Numbered from the stretch's first letter, positions 25,493 through 35,091 are shown. The stretch: 64,000 bases of DNA from Rummeliibacillus suwonensis (GCF_007896435.1 NZ_VCBL01000001.1:1822271-1886270); one strand, 5' to 3'. Translations and numbers: made by a program. Notes: generated from the letters alone by a model not told the origin.

Positions 25493-26053
25493 TTAAATAG
25501 ATTTCGTCAAATCGCCTTGCCAGTCTGTCATACCAGGTAAAACATTATATACTTTTGTAAAACCTGCTTTTGCTAGTTTTTGAGCCGCTAGATCACTACG
25601 CTTACCGGTACGACAAATCACATAGATATCTTGATCTTTATTCAATTCTTCCATACGGCTGGCTAGTTCACCCATTGGAATAGATTTTGCCCCGTCAATA
25701 TGACCAAAAGCATATTCAGCTTCTTCACGAACATCTAAAATAAGAGCGCCATTCCCAATGCCTTTTTCCATTTCTTCAATTGATATAATCTGTTCATGTA
25801 TTTTTTCCACAACCGTATCATCCGAGCATTTTCGGAGATAGTGGAATAACACGCCATTTTCTTCTGCCACACCTATATATTGATGACCAACAGATTCCGA
25901 CCAAGCCGGTAAATCTGCTTTAGATCCTTTATCCGTTGCTTGCACTTCTAAAATTTGTCCGTCAACTAGGTTATTCATAGCTTTTTTGGTTTTAACAATC
26001 GGCATAGGACACGACAATCCTTTAGCATCTAATCGAACATCCGCTTTTATCAA
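25493..26053 (-). CDS. yrkF: TusA-rhodanese fusion, YrkF-like
   Basis: 186 residues: a TusA domain (1-75) with GLSCPMPIVKTKK joined to a rhodanese domain (90-186) with active loop CRTGKRS. The rhodanese would load sulfur onto the neighbouring TusA cysteine in cis. AAGGAGGA precedes the ATG. The operator at 26071-26086 gives this gene and yrkE their own control point. B. subtilis YrkF has the same architecture. Confidence 0.92.
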   Translation of the reverse strand: MIKADVRLDAKGLSCPMPIVKTKKAMNNLVDGQILEVQATDKGSKADLPAWSESVGHQYIGVAEENGVLFHYLRKCSDDTVVEKIHEQIISIEEMEKGIGNGALILDVREEAEYAFGHIDGAKSIPMGELASRMEELNKDQDIYVICRTGKRSDLAAQKLAKAGFTKVYNVLPGMTDWQGDLTKSI

Positions 26054-26070
26054 AAAAATAAGTCCTCCTT

Positions 26071-26086
26071 ATACTATATAGGGTAT
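26071..26086. promoter_or_regulatory. CstR-type operator (yrkF-yrkE)
   Basis: ATACTATATAGGGTAT, the mirror form with the G-run on the right. It lies 18 bp upstream of the yrkF ATG and just past the rhodanese gene stop. Confidence 0.6.
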
Positions 26087-26101
26087 ATAAAATTCAAAAA
26101 A

Positions 26102-26398
26102 TTACTCTACTTCGCCTTCCCAAGCTGACATGCCGCCAACCATATTTGTGACATCATATCCTAAAGAATCTAAAAATGCCGTTGCTTGAAAACTACGACC
26201 ACCAGAACGGCATATCATAATGTATGCTTTCTTTTTATCTAAGTCTGGTAATTTGGCTTCCAATAATCCCAATGGAATATTAATGATTCCTGGAATATGA
26301 CCAGATCTCACTTCTATCACTTCGCGAACATCGATTAAATTTAATGCTTCATCATTTTCTAGACGTTGTTGTACTTCTTCAGCTGTAATTTCTTTCAT
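26102..26398 (-). CDS. single-domain rhodanese
   Basis: 98 residues. The active-site loop is CRSGGRS. An upstream in-frame extension overlaps the previous gene, but GGAGAGG is 9 nt ahead of the ATG at 26398 and the family fold starts at KEITAEEV, so the shorter form is preferred. Cytoplasmic sulfurtransferase; it follows the membrane-anchored rhodanese by 5 bp. Confidence 0.88.
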   Translation of the reverse strand: MKEITAEEVQQRLENDEALNLIDVREVIEVRSGHIPGIINIPLGLLEAKLPDLDKKKAYIMICRSGGRSFQATAFLDSLGYDVTNMVGGMSAWEGEVE

Positions 26399-26403
26399 TT
26401 TAC

Positions 26404-26754
26404 TCATCCTCTCCAAGCGCTCATGCCACCACGAACATTTGTAATTTTTTGATAGCCTAATTTTTTTAATTGCTTGCATGCTTGGCTACTTCGCATGCCA
26501 CTTTGACAAATAACCACAATTTCCTTATCTTTTGGTAATTTAGAAAAATCGGAACCTAGTGGGATATTCTTAAACTGACGAATATTTCTTCCTTTATATT
26601 CACCAGGTGTGCGAACATCGATAAACACTTTATCCCGATCATTGAGGATCGTCTTTAATTGCTCTGTAGAAATCGATTGAATGCCTTTTGCTGGCATCAT
26701 CCGCCAAGCAATAAATGCTACAACTAAGACGATGATTACTGCTATTTCCATCAT
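26404..26754 (-). CDS. membrane-anchored rhodanese
   Basis: 117 residues: one N-terminal hydrophobic helix (MEIAVIIVLVVAFIAW) followed by a rhodanese with active loop CQSGMRS. AGGAGGAAAC fixes the start at 26754. Anchored rhodaneses could take up polysulfide made at the membrane by SQR and pass it to the soluble relay. First gene after the operator at 26902-26917. Confidence 0.87.
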   Translation of the reverse strand: MMEIAVIIVLVVAFIAWRMMPAKGIQSISTEQLKTILNDRDKVFIDVRTPGEYKGRNIRQFKNIPLGSDFSKLPKDKEIVVICQSGMRSSQACKQLKKLGYQKITNVRGGMSAWRG

Positions 26755-26901
26755 GTTTCCTCCTAATATTAATGAAGACATAAAAAATGAGCGTAATTTT
26801 TAAACCGCTTTATCATTTTTAATTGATCTCAAAAATTATTTGTGGTATTAAAACAGATTTTGCTATGTTTTCATTTTTGCTTTTTACCCACTTATATGCA
26901 T

Positions 26902-26917
26902 ATACTTGTATAGGTAT
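26902..26917. promoter_or_regulatory. CstR-type operator (rhodanese pair)
   Basis: ATACTTGTATAGGTAT, in the 196-bp gap between cstR and the anchored rhodanese gene. It gives that pair a promoter separate from cstR. Confidence 0.6.
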
Positions 26918-26950
26918 TACAAATTTAAAAATATAAAAAACGTTTGTTTA

Positions 26951-27211
26951 TCATCGGCTTTTTACTAGCAAGTTAACTGCGTCTTGGATGGATTCATTCA
27001 TAACAGATAAATCACCATCAGCATCTCGTACGCATTCAACCAAATTTTCGCTGACAATAACGCCTATTGCTCGATCTACACCTGAACGTACCGCAGAAAG
27101 TTGTGTGATGACTTCCTTACAATCTTTGCCTTCTTCCATCATGCGTATTACCCCTCTTAACTGGCCTTCCATACGCTTAATGCGGTTTACGACCTTACTA
27201 TCATATGTCAT
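26951..27211 (-). CDS. cstR: CstR, persulfide-sensing CsoR-family repressor
   Basis: 86 residues of the all-helical CsoR/DUF156 family. C31 and C60 are present, and the residue after C60 is Val. Copper-sensing CsoR proteins carry Cys-His-Cys ligands with His next to the second Cys, while CstR keeps only the Cys pair that forms di- to tetrasulfide bridges with persulfides. The sequence therefore supports CstR (YrkD-like). It is expected to repress by binding ATAC-N8-GTAT sites, including one before its own gene at 27263-27278, and to release DNA upon persulfidation. Confidence 0.9.
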   Translation of the reverse strand: MTYDSKVVNRIKRMEGQLRGVIRMMEEGKDCKEVITQLSAVRSGVDRAIGVIVSENLVECVRDADGDLSVMNESIQDAVNLLVKSR

Positions 27212-27262
27212 AGCTGCACACTCCTTTCTTTATATGTTGTATTCCCATATATGCTTTATAAT

Positions 27263-27278
27263 ATACCCCTATAGGTAT
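27263..27278. promoter_or_regulatory. CstR-type operator (cstR autoregulation)
   Basis: ATACCCCTATAGGTAT, the most symmetric of the seven sites, 51 bp upstream of the cstR ATG. It defines the consensus used here. Confidence 0.75.
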
Positions 27279-27413
27279 GGTGTCAACAAAAAACAAAAAT
27301 TTTTGATAGAAATATTCTTTAAACGCTATTTGACTCGGAATAAAAGTATTGTAAGAGTAAATACAATTCGTCATTATGCGAATAATTCCTTTTGGAGAGT
27401 GCATAAATGATCA

Positions 27414-27455
27414 GAGCGAATATTCTCCTCTATCGAGCAAATAAAAGCGAATGAC
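27414..27455. repeat. two 21-bp units (GAGCGAATA type)
   Basis: GAGCGAATATTCTCCTCTATC is followed directly by a second unit starting GAGCAAATA, 21 bp each. It is the inverted orientation of the TTTATTCGCTC array at 46889-47014. Apart from this and the cstR operator the region 27212-27502 is empty. Confidence 0.45.
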
Positions 27456-27502
27456 TTGTAGGATTGCACATTAACCTTGTCCAAACAATCACTGAGATTT
27501 AT

Positions 27503-27543
27503 ACAAAATAGCATCACACCATTTTACTTCTGTGCAATGCTAC
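27503..27543 (-). terminator. terminator of bicupin gene
   Basis: Read leftward, TAGCATTGCACA pairs with TGTGATGCTA (small bulge), followed by TTTTG. It lies 13 bp past the bicupin stop. Confidence 0.6.
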
Positions 27544-27555
27544 TATTGTTTATGA

Positions 27556-28749
27556 TCATTGTTTAAAATCTTTATACGTATACCCTGGGAATCGAACAAC
27601 AGACCATTTTTTCTTTCGTAAAGCATTCATCAGCTCCGACCCCACGTTTAAATTACTGCTGACAATTTGTTTCGGGGTCATTGCCATCCATTGTGTTAAA
27701 GAAATATCAGCATACTTAGGGGCTTTAAATACTTCTAAATACCAAAGAGTTTCATCACCTGTGTTTTGAACATAATGCCCATAACAGAATGGTACATATC
27801 CTACATCACCAGCTCTCACGTCAAACGTTCGAGCTGTCGCATCAGCGGCATATGCTGTCAGTCTCCCTTGACCTGAAAGGACATACTGCCACTCATCATT
27901 ATTAGGATGCCAATGTAATTCTCTCATTCCTCCTGGTAATATCTCAACCAAAGCGGCTGAAATTTCTTTCGATACTGTAAAATTGGTGGAGTCTACAATT
28001 CTAACAGAACCACCTGGAGATTTGATAGGTTCTTGCCCTAGCAAATCATGTGTAAAATTTCTAGTACCAAAGGAATCAGAAATGACAACACTTTCAATAG
28101 GATCAGGAATCTTTCCTTGATAGATATACTTTTCTTTTTTGGGAATACACTCAAACGCACTTAAGGGCACACCAAAATTGGCAGAGAGGACATCTTTTGG
28201 GGTATGAGCAAACCAATCTGAAATCGTGAATGTATCTAAATCGGAGAAGTCTCCAGCATCGAAGACTAACAAAAATTCACATCCATCCTCTAATCCCTGA
28301 ATAGAGTGTGGGATTCCCGGAGGAAAATACCATAATCCTCCCATGCCTACATCCGCTATGAAATTTTTACCATTCTGATCAACAGCTGTTATCCTTGCTT
28401 TTCCTACTGTCACAAATCCCCACTCAACTTCCTTATGCCAATGCATCTCTCTGACACCACCTGGAGTTAATCTCATATTCACTCCAGCAAGTGTAGTAGC
28501 GACAGGAAGCTCTCTGTTCGAAATTTGTCTAGACCATCCACCTGGTTTCAGGGTCATATGCGTATCGGAAAATGAAAATTTTAAATTTGGTACCGTTCCT
28601 GCATCTGTCGTGGGTGGTACAAGCAAATCTGGATTCTCCAGTGCTCGCACGATATCTCTTGGTCCAGGATCAGTCGCACCTGCCCCATCTGCCCGAATAG
28701 GCTCCGGTATTTCATCGGAAAAAACTTTAAATTCAATTGGTTTAGGCAT
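27556..28749 (-). CDS. bicupin oxalate decarboxylase-like protein
   Basis: 397 residues, colinear with B. subtilis OxdC (385). Both cupin Mn sites are intact: H103, H105, E109 and H148 in the first, and the HWH...E...H set ([17 protein letters not shown]) in the second, with the substrate Arg in each ([16 protein letters not shown]). OxdC converts oxalate to formate and CO2, using Glu162 in the active-site lid SENS. Here that lid reads S-D-L-D (169-172), so the proton donor is altered and decarboxylase activity is not assured. No signal peptide. It stands alone between two terminators. Confidence 0.85.
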   Translation of the reverse strand: MPKPIEFKVFSDEIPEPIRADGAGATDPGPRDIVRALENPDLLVPPTTDAGTVPNLKFSFSDTHMTLKPGGWSRQISNRELPVATTLAGVNMRLTPGGVREMHWHKEVEWGFVTVGKARITAVDQNGKNFIADVGMGGLWYFPPGIPHSIQGLEDGCEFLLVFDAGDFSDLDTFTISDWFAHTPKDVLSANFGVPLSAFECIPKKEKYIYQGKIPDPIESVVISDSFGTRNFTHDLLGQEPIKSPGGSVRIVDSTNFTVSKEISAALVEILPGGMRELHWHPNNDEWQYVLSGQGRLTAYAADATARTFDVRAGDVGYVPFCYGHYVQNTGDETLWYLEVFKAPKYADISLTQWMAMTPKQIVSSNLNVGSELMNALRKKKWSVVRFPGYTYKDFKQ

Positions 28750-28860
28750 TCATCAACCTCCTATTCAAAAAATCATACATCTCTATTTAATTCGATCAAT
28801 CGGAATCATGTTACGCCCATTTTGAACGGAATTTTTTGAAAAATTAAATAGAAGCAATAA

Positions 28861-28897
28861 AAAAATTCAGTTCCAATTAGGACTGAAGCTTTTTTAT
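28861..28897. terminator. bidirectional terminator-like hairpin
   Basis: TTCAGTTCC-AATTA-GGACTGAA flanked by A and T runs, in the gap upstream of the bicupin gene. Confidence 0.6.
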
Positions 28898-28921
28898 TGT
28901 TTGATTAAAAAGGGAGGAATG

Positions 28922-28952
28922 AAAAAGGACTTGTCTCAACAATAGACAAGCC
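28922..28952 (-). terminator. terminator of P-type ATPase gene
   Basis: Read leftward, CTTGTC-TATTGTTGA-GACAAG followed by TCCTTTTTC, about 35 bp past the ATPase stop. Confidence 0.7.
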
Positions 28953-28987
28953 CCTTCCCTTTAAATAAAAAAGCAATGCAACTTCTC

Positions 28988-31594
28988 TTATTTTCCTTTT
29001 ACAAACAGCACTTTAAACCACTGGTTCACCAAAAAGGGAATAAAGGATAAGACATAAATATAGCCTAATTGAAGTGAGCTTAAGTTGGCTACTTCAAATA
29101 CCCTTGTCAATGAAGGAAGTAATAACACGAAATGTAAGCACACGACGCCGATTAGAAAGGCAACCCATGTATATTTGTTTGAAAATACACCAATTGTGAA
29201 GACGGATTCCTTCGATCTAGAGTTGAAACCATGTATCAATCTTGATAAACATAACGTTGCAAATGCCATTGTACTCGCTGTTAGTGTATCACCTGTTGAT
29301 AATCCCATTTGGAAGGCAATAATCGTTGAAATAGCGATTAAAATCCCTTCAAGAATCATTTGAACTGTAAATTTTTTACTTAATAATGGCATATGGATAT
29401 TTCTTGGCTTGTCCTTCATCACTTTTTTATTATGTGGTTCTAATCCAATGGCAATCGCAGGTAAGCTATCTGTTAGTAGATTGATAAATAATAGATGTAC
29501 AGGCGCAAATGGAACAGGTAAATTAAATACAGTCGCATATAAAACAACAAAAATCGCTCCTGCATTTCCTGATAACAAAAACATAATAGCGTTTTTAATA
29601 TTGGCGTAGAGGCTTCTTCCGTTCGCTATAGCTTTAATAATTGTTGAAAAATTATCATCTGTTAAAATCATAGAAGAGGCATCTTTTGCTACCTCTGTAC
29701 CAGTAATCCCCATCGCTACACCGATATCTGCTTGTTTCAGTGCAGGACCATCATTGACTCCATCCCCTGTCATCGCAACAACATTGCCCTTTTCCTGCCA
29801 AGCTTTAACAATCCGAAGTTTATGTTCAGGTGATACACGAGCATAGACAGATAGATCCTGAACCTTGTCTTGTAACTGTTCGTCTGTTAATCCTTCAATT
29901 TCATACCCTTCAATCGCCTCTGATGGCTCTTTTAAGATTCCGATTTGCTTTGCAATGGCAGTCGCTGTTATTTTATGGTCACCTGTTATCATGACGGGCT
30001 TTATCCCTGCTTTTATACAGCTTTCAACTGCTGACTTTGATTCCTTTCTTGGAGGATCCATCATTGCGATCAAACCAACGAAGATTAGATCTTTTTCATC
30101 TTCTATATCGATGGTTTGCCTTCTATCCATGTTTTTGTATGCAATAGCTAAGACACGTAGACCATTCATGGAAAAATCACGATTCACGTCTTCGATTTTT
30201 TTACGATGTTCTTCCGTAATATGATAGACTCCTGATGAAGTCTCCATCTTAACCATTCGTGATAAGAGAACATCTAATGCACCTTTGGTGATCATCACAT
30301 TTTGCTGATCAACACGATTCATCGTACTCATTAGCTTTCGATTAGAATCAAAAGGAATCTCAGCTATTCTAGGATGTTGCTCTCTAACAGCTATTTCGTT
30401 CAGGTGATAGACTCGTCCTAATTTAACAAGTGCTGTTTCCGTAGGATCACCAATTTCTTTTTGGTCACTTGTTACGGCATCATTGCATAATTGTGCCATT
30501 AAAAGAAGATCTTTTTCGATTTCATTTTTGGTGTTTAAACGATCATATGCTTTAACAGTTTGATTGACATAAACTTGTTGAACGGCCATCTTATTTTGTG
30601 TGAGGGTTCCTGTCTTATCTGAGCAAATAACCGACACGCTACCCAAGCTTTCAACAGCATAAAGCTTTCGTATAATGGCATTTTCCTTTGCCATTTTCTG
30701 AGTTCCGAAAGCCAATACGATGGTGACAATTGAGCTTAACGCTTCAGGAATTGCTGCAACTGCCAGTGATACTGCGAACATAAATGATTCAACTAACGCT
30801 CGTCCGCGAACAAGATCAATGGTAAAAATAAATAGACAGATCAGTGTAATACCTAAAGCTAAATTCTCACCAAAATGATCAAGACTGACTTGGAGAGGTG
30901 TCTTCTTTTCCATCGCTGTATCCAGGAGATTGGCGATTTTTCCAATCTCTGTTTCCATTCCAATCGCAGTCACAATAACCGTACCACGTCCATTCGTCAC
31001 AAAACTCCCACTGAAGACCATGTTGCTCTTATCCCCTATGGTTATATTGTCGCCTTGAATGGGATCTGTACTTTTTGCTACAGCTAATGATTCTCCTGTT
31101 AAGGAACTTTCATTGATTTGAAGAAAATGACTTTCCAATAATCGCCCATCAGCACTAACATAATCGCCTGCCTCTAATAAGAGGATATCTCCAACTACAA
31201 TCTCTTCTGAACGAATCTCCACAATCTGATTATTTCTTATCACCTTTGCTGTTGGAGACGTTAAAGCCTTTAAATTATCTAAAGAACGTTCAGCTTTCAT
31301 ATGTTGAACAGTTCCAAGAATCGCATTTAAAATGACGACAATCATAATAACGATTGTACTTTCTACTTCGCCTAATAAAAGCGAAATGACAGCGGCAACC
31401 ATTAAGATAATAACTAATAAATCTTTAAACTGTTGAAAGAAAACAGCTAATGTACTTATCTTTTTCCCTTCTGTCAAGATATTTAGCCCATATTCTTCTT
31501 GCTTGATTTGGACGTCATAATCACTTAAGCCTTCATTAGTCACTTCCAACTTTTCCATAACTTCTACCGATGATTGTTGATGAAATTCTGACAT
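28988..31594 (-). CDS. Ca2+-transporting P-type ATPase, PMR1-type
   Basis: 868 residues. The order is: N-terminal cation ATPase domain, TM1-2, actuator domain with LTGES, TM3-4 with the ion-site motif PEAL, phosphorylation site CSDKTGTLT (about residue 330), nucleotide domain with KGA and TGDH, hinge TGDGVNDGPALK, then six C-terminal TM segments. PEAL and the C-terminal NLLTDSLPAIAIGL place it with bacterial SERCA/PMR1-like pumps such as YloB, which export Ca2+ and support sporulating or stationary cells. It stands alone, with repeats upstream. Confidence 0.92.
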   Translation of the reverse strand: MSEFHQQSSVEVMEKLEVTNEGLSDYDVQIKQEEYGLNILTEGKKISTLAVFFQQFKDLLVIILMVAAVISLLLGEVESTIVIMIVVILNAILGTVQHMKAERSLDNLKALTSPTAKVIRNNQIVEIRSEEIVVGDILLLEAGDYVSADGRLLESHFLQINESSLTGESLAVAKSTDPIQGDNITIGDKSNMVFSGSFVTNGRGTVIVTAIGMETEIGKIANLLDTAMEKKTPLQVSLDHFGENLALGITLICLFIFTIDLVRGRALVESFMFAVSLAVAAIPEALSSIVTIVLAFGTQKMAKENAIIRKLYAVESLGSVSVICSDKTGTLTQNKMAVQQVYVNQTVKAYDRLNTKNEIEKDLLLMAQLCNDAVTSDQKEIGDPTETALVKLGRVYHLNEIAVREQHPRIAEIPFDSNRKLMSTMNRVDQQNVMITKGALDVLLSRMVKMETSSGVYHITEEHRKKIEDVNRDFSMNGLRVLAIAYKNMDRRQTIDIEDEKDLIFVGLIAMMDPPRKESKSAVESCIKAGIKPVMITGDHKITATAIAKQIGILKEPSEAIEGYEIEGLTDEQLQDKVQDLSVYARVSPEHKLRIVKAWQEKGNVVAMTGDGVNDGPALKQADIGVAMGITGTEVAKDASSMILTDDNFSTIIKAIANGRSLYANIKNAIMFLLSGNAGAIFVVLYATVFNLPVPFAPVHLLFINLLTDSLPAIAIGLEPHNKKVMKDKPRNIHMPLLSKKFTVQMILEGILIAISTIIAFQMGLSTGDTLTASTMAFATLCLSRLIHGFNSRSKESVFTIGVFSNKYTWVAFLIGVVCLHFVLLLPSLTRVFEVANLSSLQLGYIYVLSFIPFLVNQWFKVLFVKGK

Positions 31595-31647
31595 TCACAT
31601 CCCCTTTCACTATAATCATTAGAAATATAGACATTGCAGTAGATAGA

Positions 31648-31855
31648 GTGAAACTTCATACAATGAGGGTTTTCTTCCCCCCTACTGTGTGTTCATTGAA
31701 TCAATAGGCTTTTACAGGCAGTGGATCCGATTTATCCGCTTGTTTTTCTCTGTCTAGAATTTTTCACATATAGGTTGGGAGCAATCGCTCATGAAAGTTT
31801 CGCTTGAATCTTGATGTGTAGAGCAACTGCTGCTCGTGTGGATAAAAAACCTCTC
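31648..31855. repeat. diverged two-hairpin element, long subfamily
   Basis: Starts GAGTGAAACTTCATACAATGAGGG and ends GTGTGGATAAA. It shares with 35092-35226 a block (GGAGCAATCGCTCATGAAAGTTT) absent from the short copies. It occupies the gap 31595-32174, which otherwise holds only the A/T-rich promoter region of the next gene. Confidence 0.5.
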
Positions 31856-32174
31856 TCTATTAACCTAAATACGATTAGCTCTTATAATATATTCCTGATA
31901 TTTTTCAGTATGATTAGATTTGCTATAGAAATGAAAATTTTTTAATTTGAAGAAGGTTTTCCTGATTCTATTCCGAGATTTTATGGCAAGGTATACAGGA
32001 ACAACTTATATATACAAAAATCAAAAATAGTTTTTATGATGAATTTTTAACAATCTTTTGTTTCTCCATAAAATTTCTATATTTTTATGGATTTCATAGT
32101 TTCCGATGATGATATAAAAATGATAAGATGTGGTTAGAATTTTAATCTTTCAATATCAAGAGGAGATGATCAAT

Positions 32175-33434
32175 TTGAATAGACGACTGAATAAAGCAAT
32201 TTCTATCACAATGATAACAGGATTGATAGGGACTGCTACCATTTTAGCAACCCCCGATTCATCGGCAGTTTTTGCTAAAAGCGTATACCAAGTTAAAAAT
32301 GGAAAATTAGTTTCGGCAAAAACAGGGAAAATTGTAAGGGGTTACAAAGTATATAAATCAATCCTCTATAAAAATGGAAAGAAATATACAGGTAGTTATA
32401 AAAACTATCGATATAAAAGTGGCAAAAAATTAACAGGCAGTTATAATGGATACCTGTACAAAAACGGCAAAAAGTTAACGGGCGCTTACAATGGATACCA
32501 ATATAAAAGCGGTAAGAAATTAACAGGCACAAAAGATGGTATAACTTATCAAGATGGAAAAGTAGTATCTGCACAAAATGTGGAGAAAGTTAGTAATACA
32601 GCGATTGTTTATGTGCAAGACACCCACCTACTAAATCGCTTAAATGAGATTATGGGTCATAAAAATTTAACGCAAAATATGAAAGTAGCAGATTTAAGAA
32701 ATTTGAAGGGAACATTATCTTTAGATGGAGATACCGATGAAAGAGAAATGTTTGGAATGTTTGATATTGAAAACATTCAACCATTAGCATTTTGTACAAA
32801 TATTAGTGAATTGTCTATTGCTAATAATGCGGTCCATAACTTAAGCCCTCTTGTAAAATTAACGAACTTAAAAAAATTAAATATTCGCTTTAACAATATT
32901 CAATCCATTGATTCACTTCAAAACTTAGTCAACTTAACTGATTTGGATGTATCCGGAAATACATTGAAAGAAATCATGATCGTTAGCAACTTGACAAAAT
33001 TGCAAGTATTAAGTGCATGGGATAACAAAATCCAAGATATTGAAGGTGTTAAAAGTTTAACAAATTTAGAAAAACTCAAACTGAATGACAATAAAATCAG
33101 AGATATTTTAGAAATTGCTTCTTTGACCAATCTTAAAGAAGTAGATTTATCTAACAATATCATCAAGGACATTCAACCGCTTAGTGAGTCTAAAAAATTA
33201 GAAACACTCTATTTATCTTACAATAGTATTTTCTCGGTAGATGCATTAGAAACATTGACCAATTTAAAAACGCTTTATGTGAATGCTAATTACTTAACAT
33301 CGATGGATTCTCTTGCAGCATTGACAAATTTGTCTACCTTGCATATTGAAGAAAATGAAATCCCAACTTCATCAATTCTTCCAACTGAAACATGGCCATC
33401 TATGCAAGATTATGTAAATGATTTGAATAACTAA
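32175..33434 (+). CDS. secreted leucine-rich repeat protein
   Basis: About 420 residues. A signal peptide (NRRLNKAISITMITGLIG... ATPDSSAVFA) is followed by four or five 20-residue repeats of the type Y-K-x-G-K-K-L-T-G-x-Y-N-G-Y (residues about 45-130). A block of internalin/SDS22-like 22-residue leucine-rich repeats (L-x-x-L-x-x-L-x-L-x-x-N-x-I) covers about 170-400. No LPXTG anchor is visible, so the basic repeats probably bind cell wall or surface polymers. AGGAG spaces best to the TTG at 32175; an in-frame ATG at 32166 is too close. Likely adhesion or surface recognition role. Confidence 0.8.
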   Translation: MNRRLNKAISITMITGLIGTATILATPDSSAVFAKSVYQVKNGKLVSAKTGKIVRGYKVYKSILYKNGKKYTGSYKNYRYKSGKKLTGSYNGYLYKNGKKLTGAYNGYQYKSGKKLTGTKDGITYQDGKVVSAQNVEKVSNTAIVYVQDTHLLNRLNEIMGHKNLTQNMKVADLRNLKGTLSLDGDTDEREMFGMFDIENIQPLAFCTNISELSIANNAVHNLSPLVKLTNLKKLNIRFNNIQSIDSLQNLVNLTDLDVSGNTLKEIMIVSNLTKLQVLSAWDNKIQDIEGVKSLTNLEKLKLNDNKIRDILEIASLTNLKEVDLSNNIIKDIQPLSESKKLETLYLSYNSIFSVDALETLTNLKTLYVNANYLTSMDSLAALTNLSTLHIEENEIPTSSILPTETWPSMQDYVNDLNN

Positions 33435-33550
33435 TAATATGAAACTTTATACGGTGTTTTTCTTCTCTTTGAAACCACCAGCTTTTTATTATTAGTTCCT
33501 GCTTATACGGACGCTCCATCTAGGATACAGATGCAGGGCTGTTCAACAGA

Positions 33551-33587
33551 AAAATACCATTCATCATCAGCTGAATGGTATTTTTTA
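33551..33587. terminator. strong bidirectional terminator
   Basis: AAATACCATTCA pairs perfectly with TGAATGGTATTT, followed by T-run on both strands. It separates the convergent LRR and beta-helix genes. Confidence 0.8.
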
Positions 33588-33689
33588 TGGTTCCTATTCT
33601 TTCTAATTCTAGTTGGGGGGTTATAAATCTTATCAAGATTATTGATTTTCCTATCCACCCACCAACTTACTGATTTTTGAGGACTATAG

Positions 33690-34967
33690 TCATGAAATTT
33701 TTTCTAAATAATAAATCTTTTCAGGATAACTGTAATCACCAAATGTCTTATTATTGATTCGAATAAAATCTTCTTTCATATTGATAAAGATGTTATTTTG
33801 CAATATCTTTTTATTTGATTCGCTAAGCTTATTGTAAATAGGTTTATATTGACTGCCTGTATCTGTATTTTGCCAAACCATAAACTGCATCGCTCTTGGT
33901 ATAGCTATAAATATATTGTTTTGAATAGTTGGATTACTAACACCACTTAATAAAATTCCTCTAGTTGTATCGTTAGGATCTGCATCGTTCCCAATATTCG
34001 TAAATGAATTATTTTCAATAATTGGACTAGACCAGTTCATCACACGGATCGCATCTGAATGCATACTTTGAATGGTATTATTGCGAATAACCACATTTTG
34101 ATGTAGGCTACCTTCCGAATACTTATGTGTACCTATTGCACGATCTAATCCATCAAATCTGTTACTAATGATGAAAACATCGCTATTCGCTTGTTTATCG
34201 TATTTGCTCCACGCATGCGTAAATCCTTTTGTCGTAAGATCAGGTGTATCTAGATTGATCGCTTCTTTATCACGTCCATCTACATGACGAGAGGAAATAA
34301 AAGAAGAATTTTTAATCGTTACATTCTTGGATGCATCCAATTCAATAAAATGACCACCATTCATATTTTTAAATTGAATATGATCGATCGTAACATTCTG
34401 GTTATGCCCCATTACAATTCCCAATGACTGATCATCATAATTCATATCAATGGAGGCATTTCCTTTGCCAATCATTTTAATATTTTTTTCACCATCAAAT
34501 TTACCATAAACATGCTTTTTTTGAGCTCTTGATGGACGGATGAATTGAAAAAGCGAATGAGATGGTAGCATCTTTTGTGTCCCAGTACTTGCTTCTTTCA
34601 CAATAGTCACACCATTTTCAAGCTGGATCGTTACATTTGAAGGAATATATAGAGTATTGGTAATCTTATAGGTTCCCTTTTTTAAAATCAGTTTGCCGCC
34701 ACCGTTTTTCTCTAGTCTTTCGAGATATGAACGTAGCAAATAATAGGTTTTTGTCTTACGATTATATGTAGAAAATTTTTGCATTTTAGTATCTAATACT
34801 TTTGATGCTGTCGTGACAGTATAAGTTGGCTTTGTTTTTGCATTGACCGTTGAAGGGGTTCCTTTTGCAAAACAAACCCCTACTGTAAAGATTAGTGTAA
34901 CCACTAAAGTTGCTGACGACTTCTTTAGAAGACGTTTCAATACCCCTTTTTCTTTTGAAGTTTTCAT
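33690..34967 (-). CDS. secreted right-handed beta-helix protein
   Basis: 425 residues with a signal peptide (KKSSATLVVTLIFTVGVCFA). Repeated short strands such as NVTIQLENG, NVTIDHIQFKNM, NVTIKNSSF, NVVIRNNTIQS, IIENNSFTNI and TIQNNIFIAI mark a parallel beta-helix (pectate lyase/polysaccharidase-like). It probably binds or cleaves an extracellular polysaccharide. Catalytic residues cannot be assigned. It is convergent with the LRR surface protein, but nothing shows that they work together. Confidence 0.8.
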   Translation of the reverse strand: MKTSKEKGVLKRLLKKSSATLVVTLIFTVGVCFAKGTPSTVNAKTKPTYTVTTASKVLDTKMQKFSTYNRKTKTYYLLRSYLERLEKNGGGKLILKKGTYKITNTLYIPSNVTIQLENGVTIVKEASTGTQKMLPSHSLFQFIRPSRAQKKHVYGKFDGEKNIKMIGKGNASIDMNYDDQSLGIVMGHNQNVTIDHIQFKNMNGGHFIELDASKNVTIKNSSFISSRHVDGRDKEAINLDTPDLTTKGFTHAWSKYDKQANSDVFIISNRFDGLDRAIGTHKYSEGSLHQNVVIRNNTIQSMHSDAIRVMNWSSPIIENNSFTNIGNDADPNDTTRGILLSGVSNPTIQNNIFIAIPRAMQFMVWQNTDTGSQYKPIYNKLSESNKKILQNNIFINMKEDFIRINNKTFGDYSYPEKIYYLEKIS

Positions 34968-35091
34968 ATTGAATCCCTGCCCTTTTTCCAGTTATGCTAC
35001 AAAATTATGTATAGTTACTACTATTATTTATACTATTCTAGAAAGCTATATAAAACATTCACATTGGATGTAAGATTTTCTTATCTTCCAA

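Noticed and set aside
26951-27211. Copper-sensing CsoR
   Set aside because: The His that follows the second Cys in CsoR is Val here, and the neighbours are sulfur-transfer genes with no copper ATPase or chaperone.
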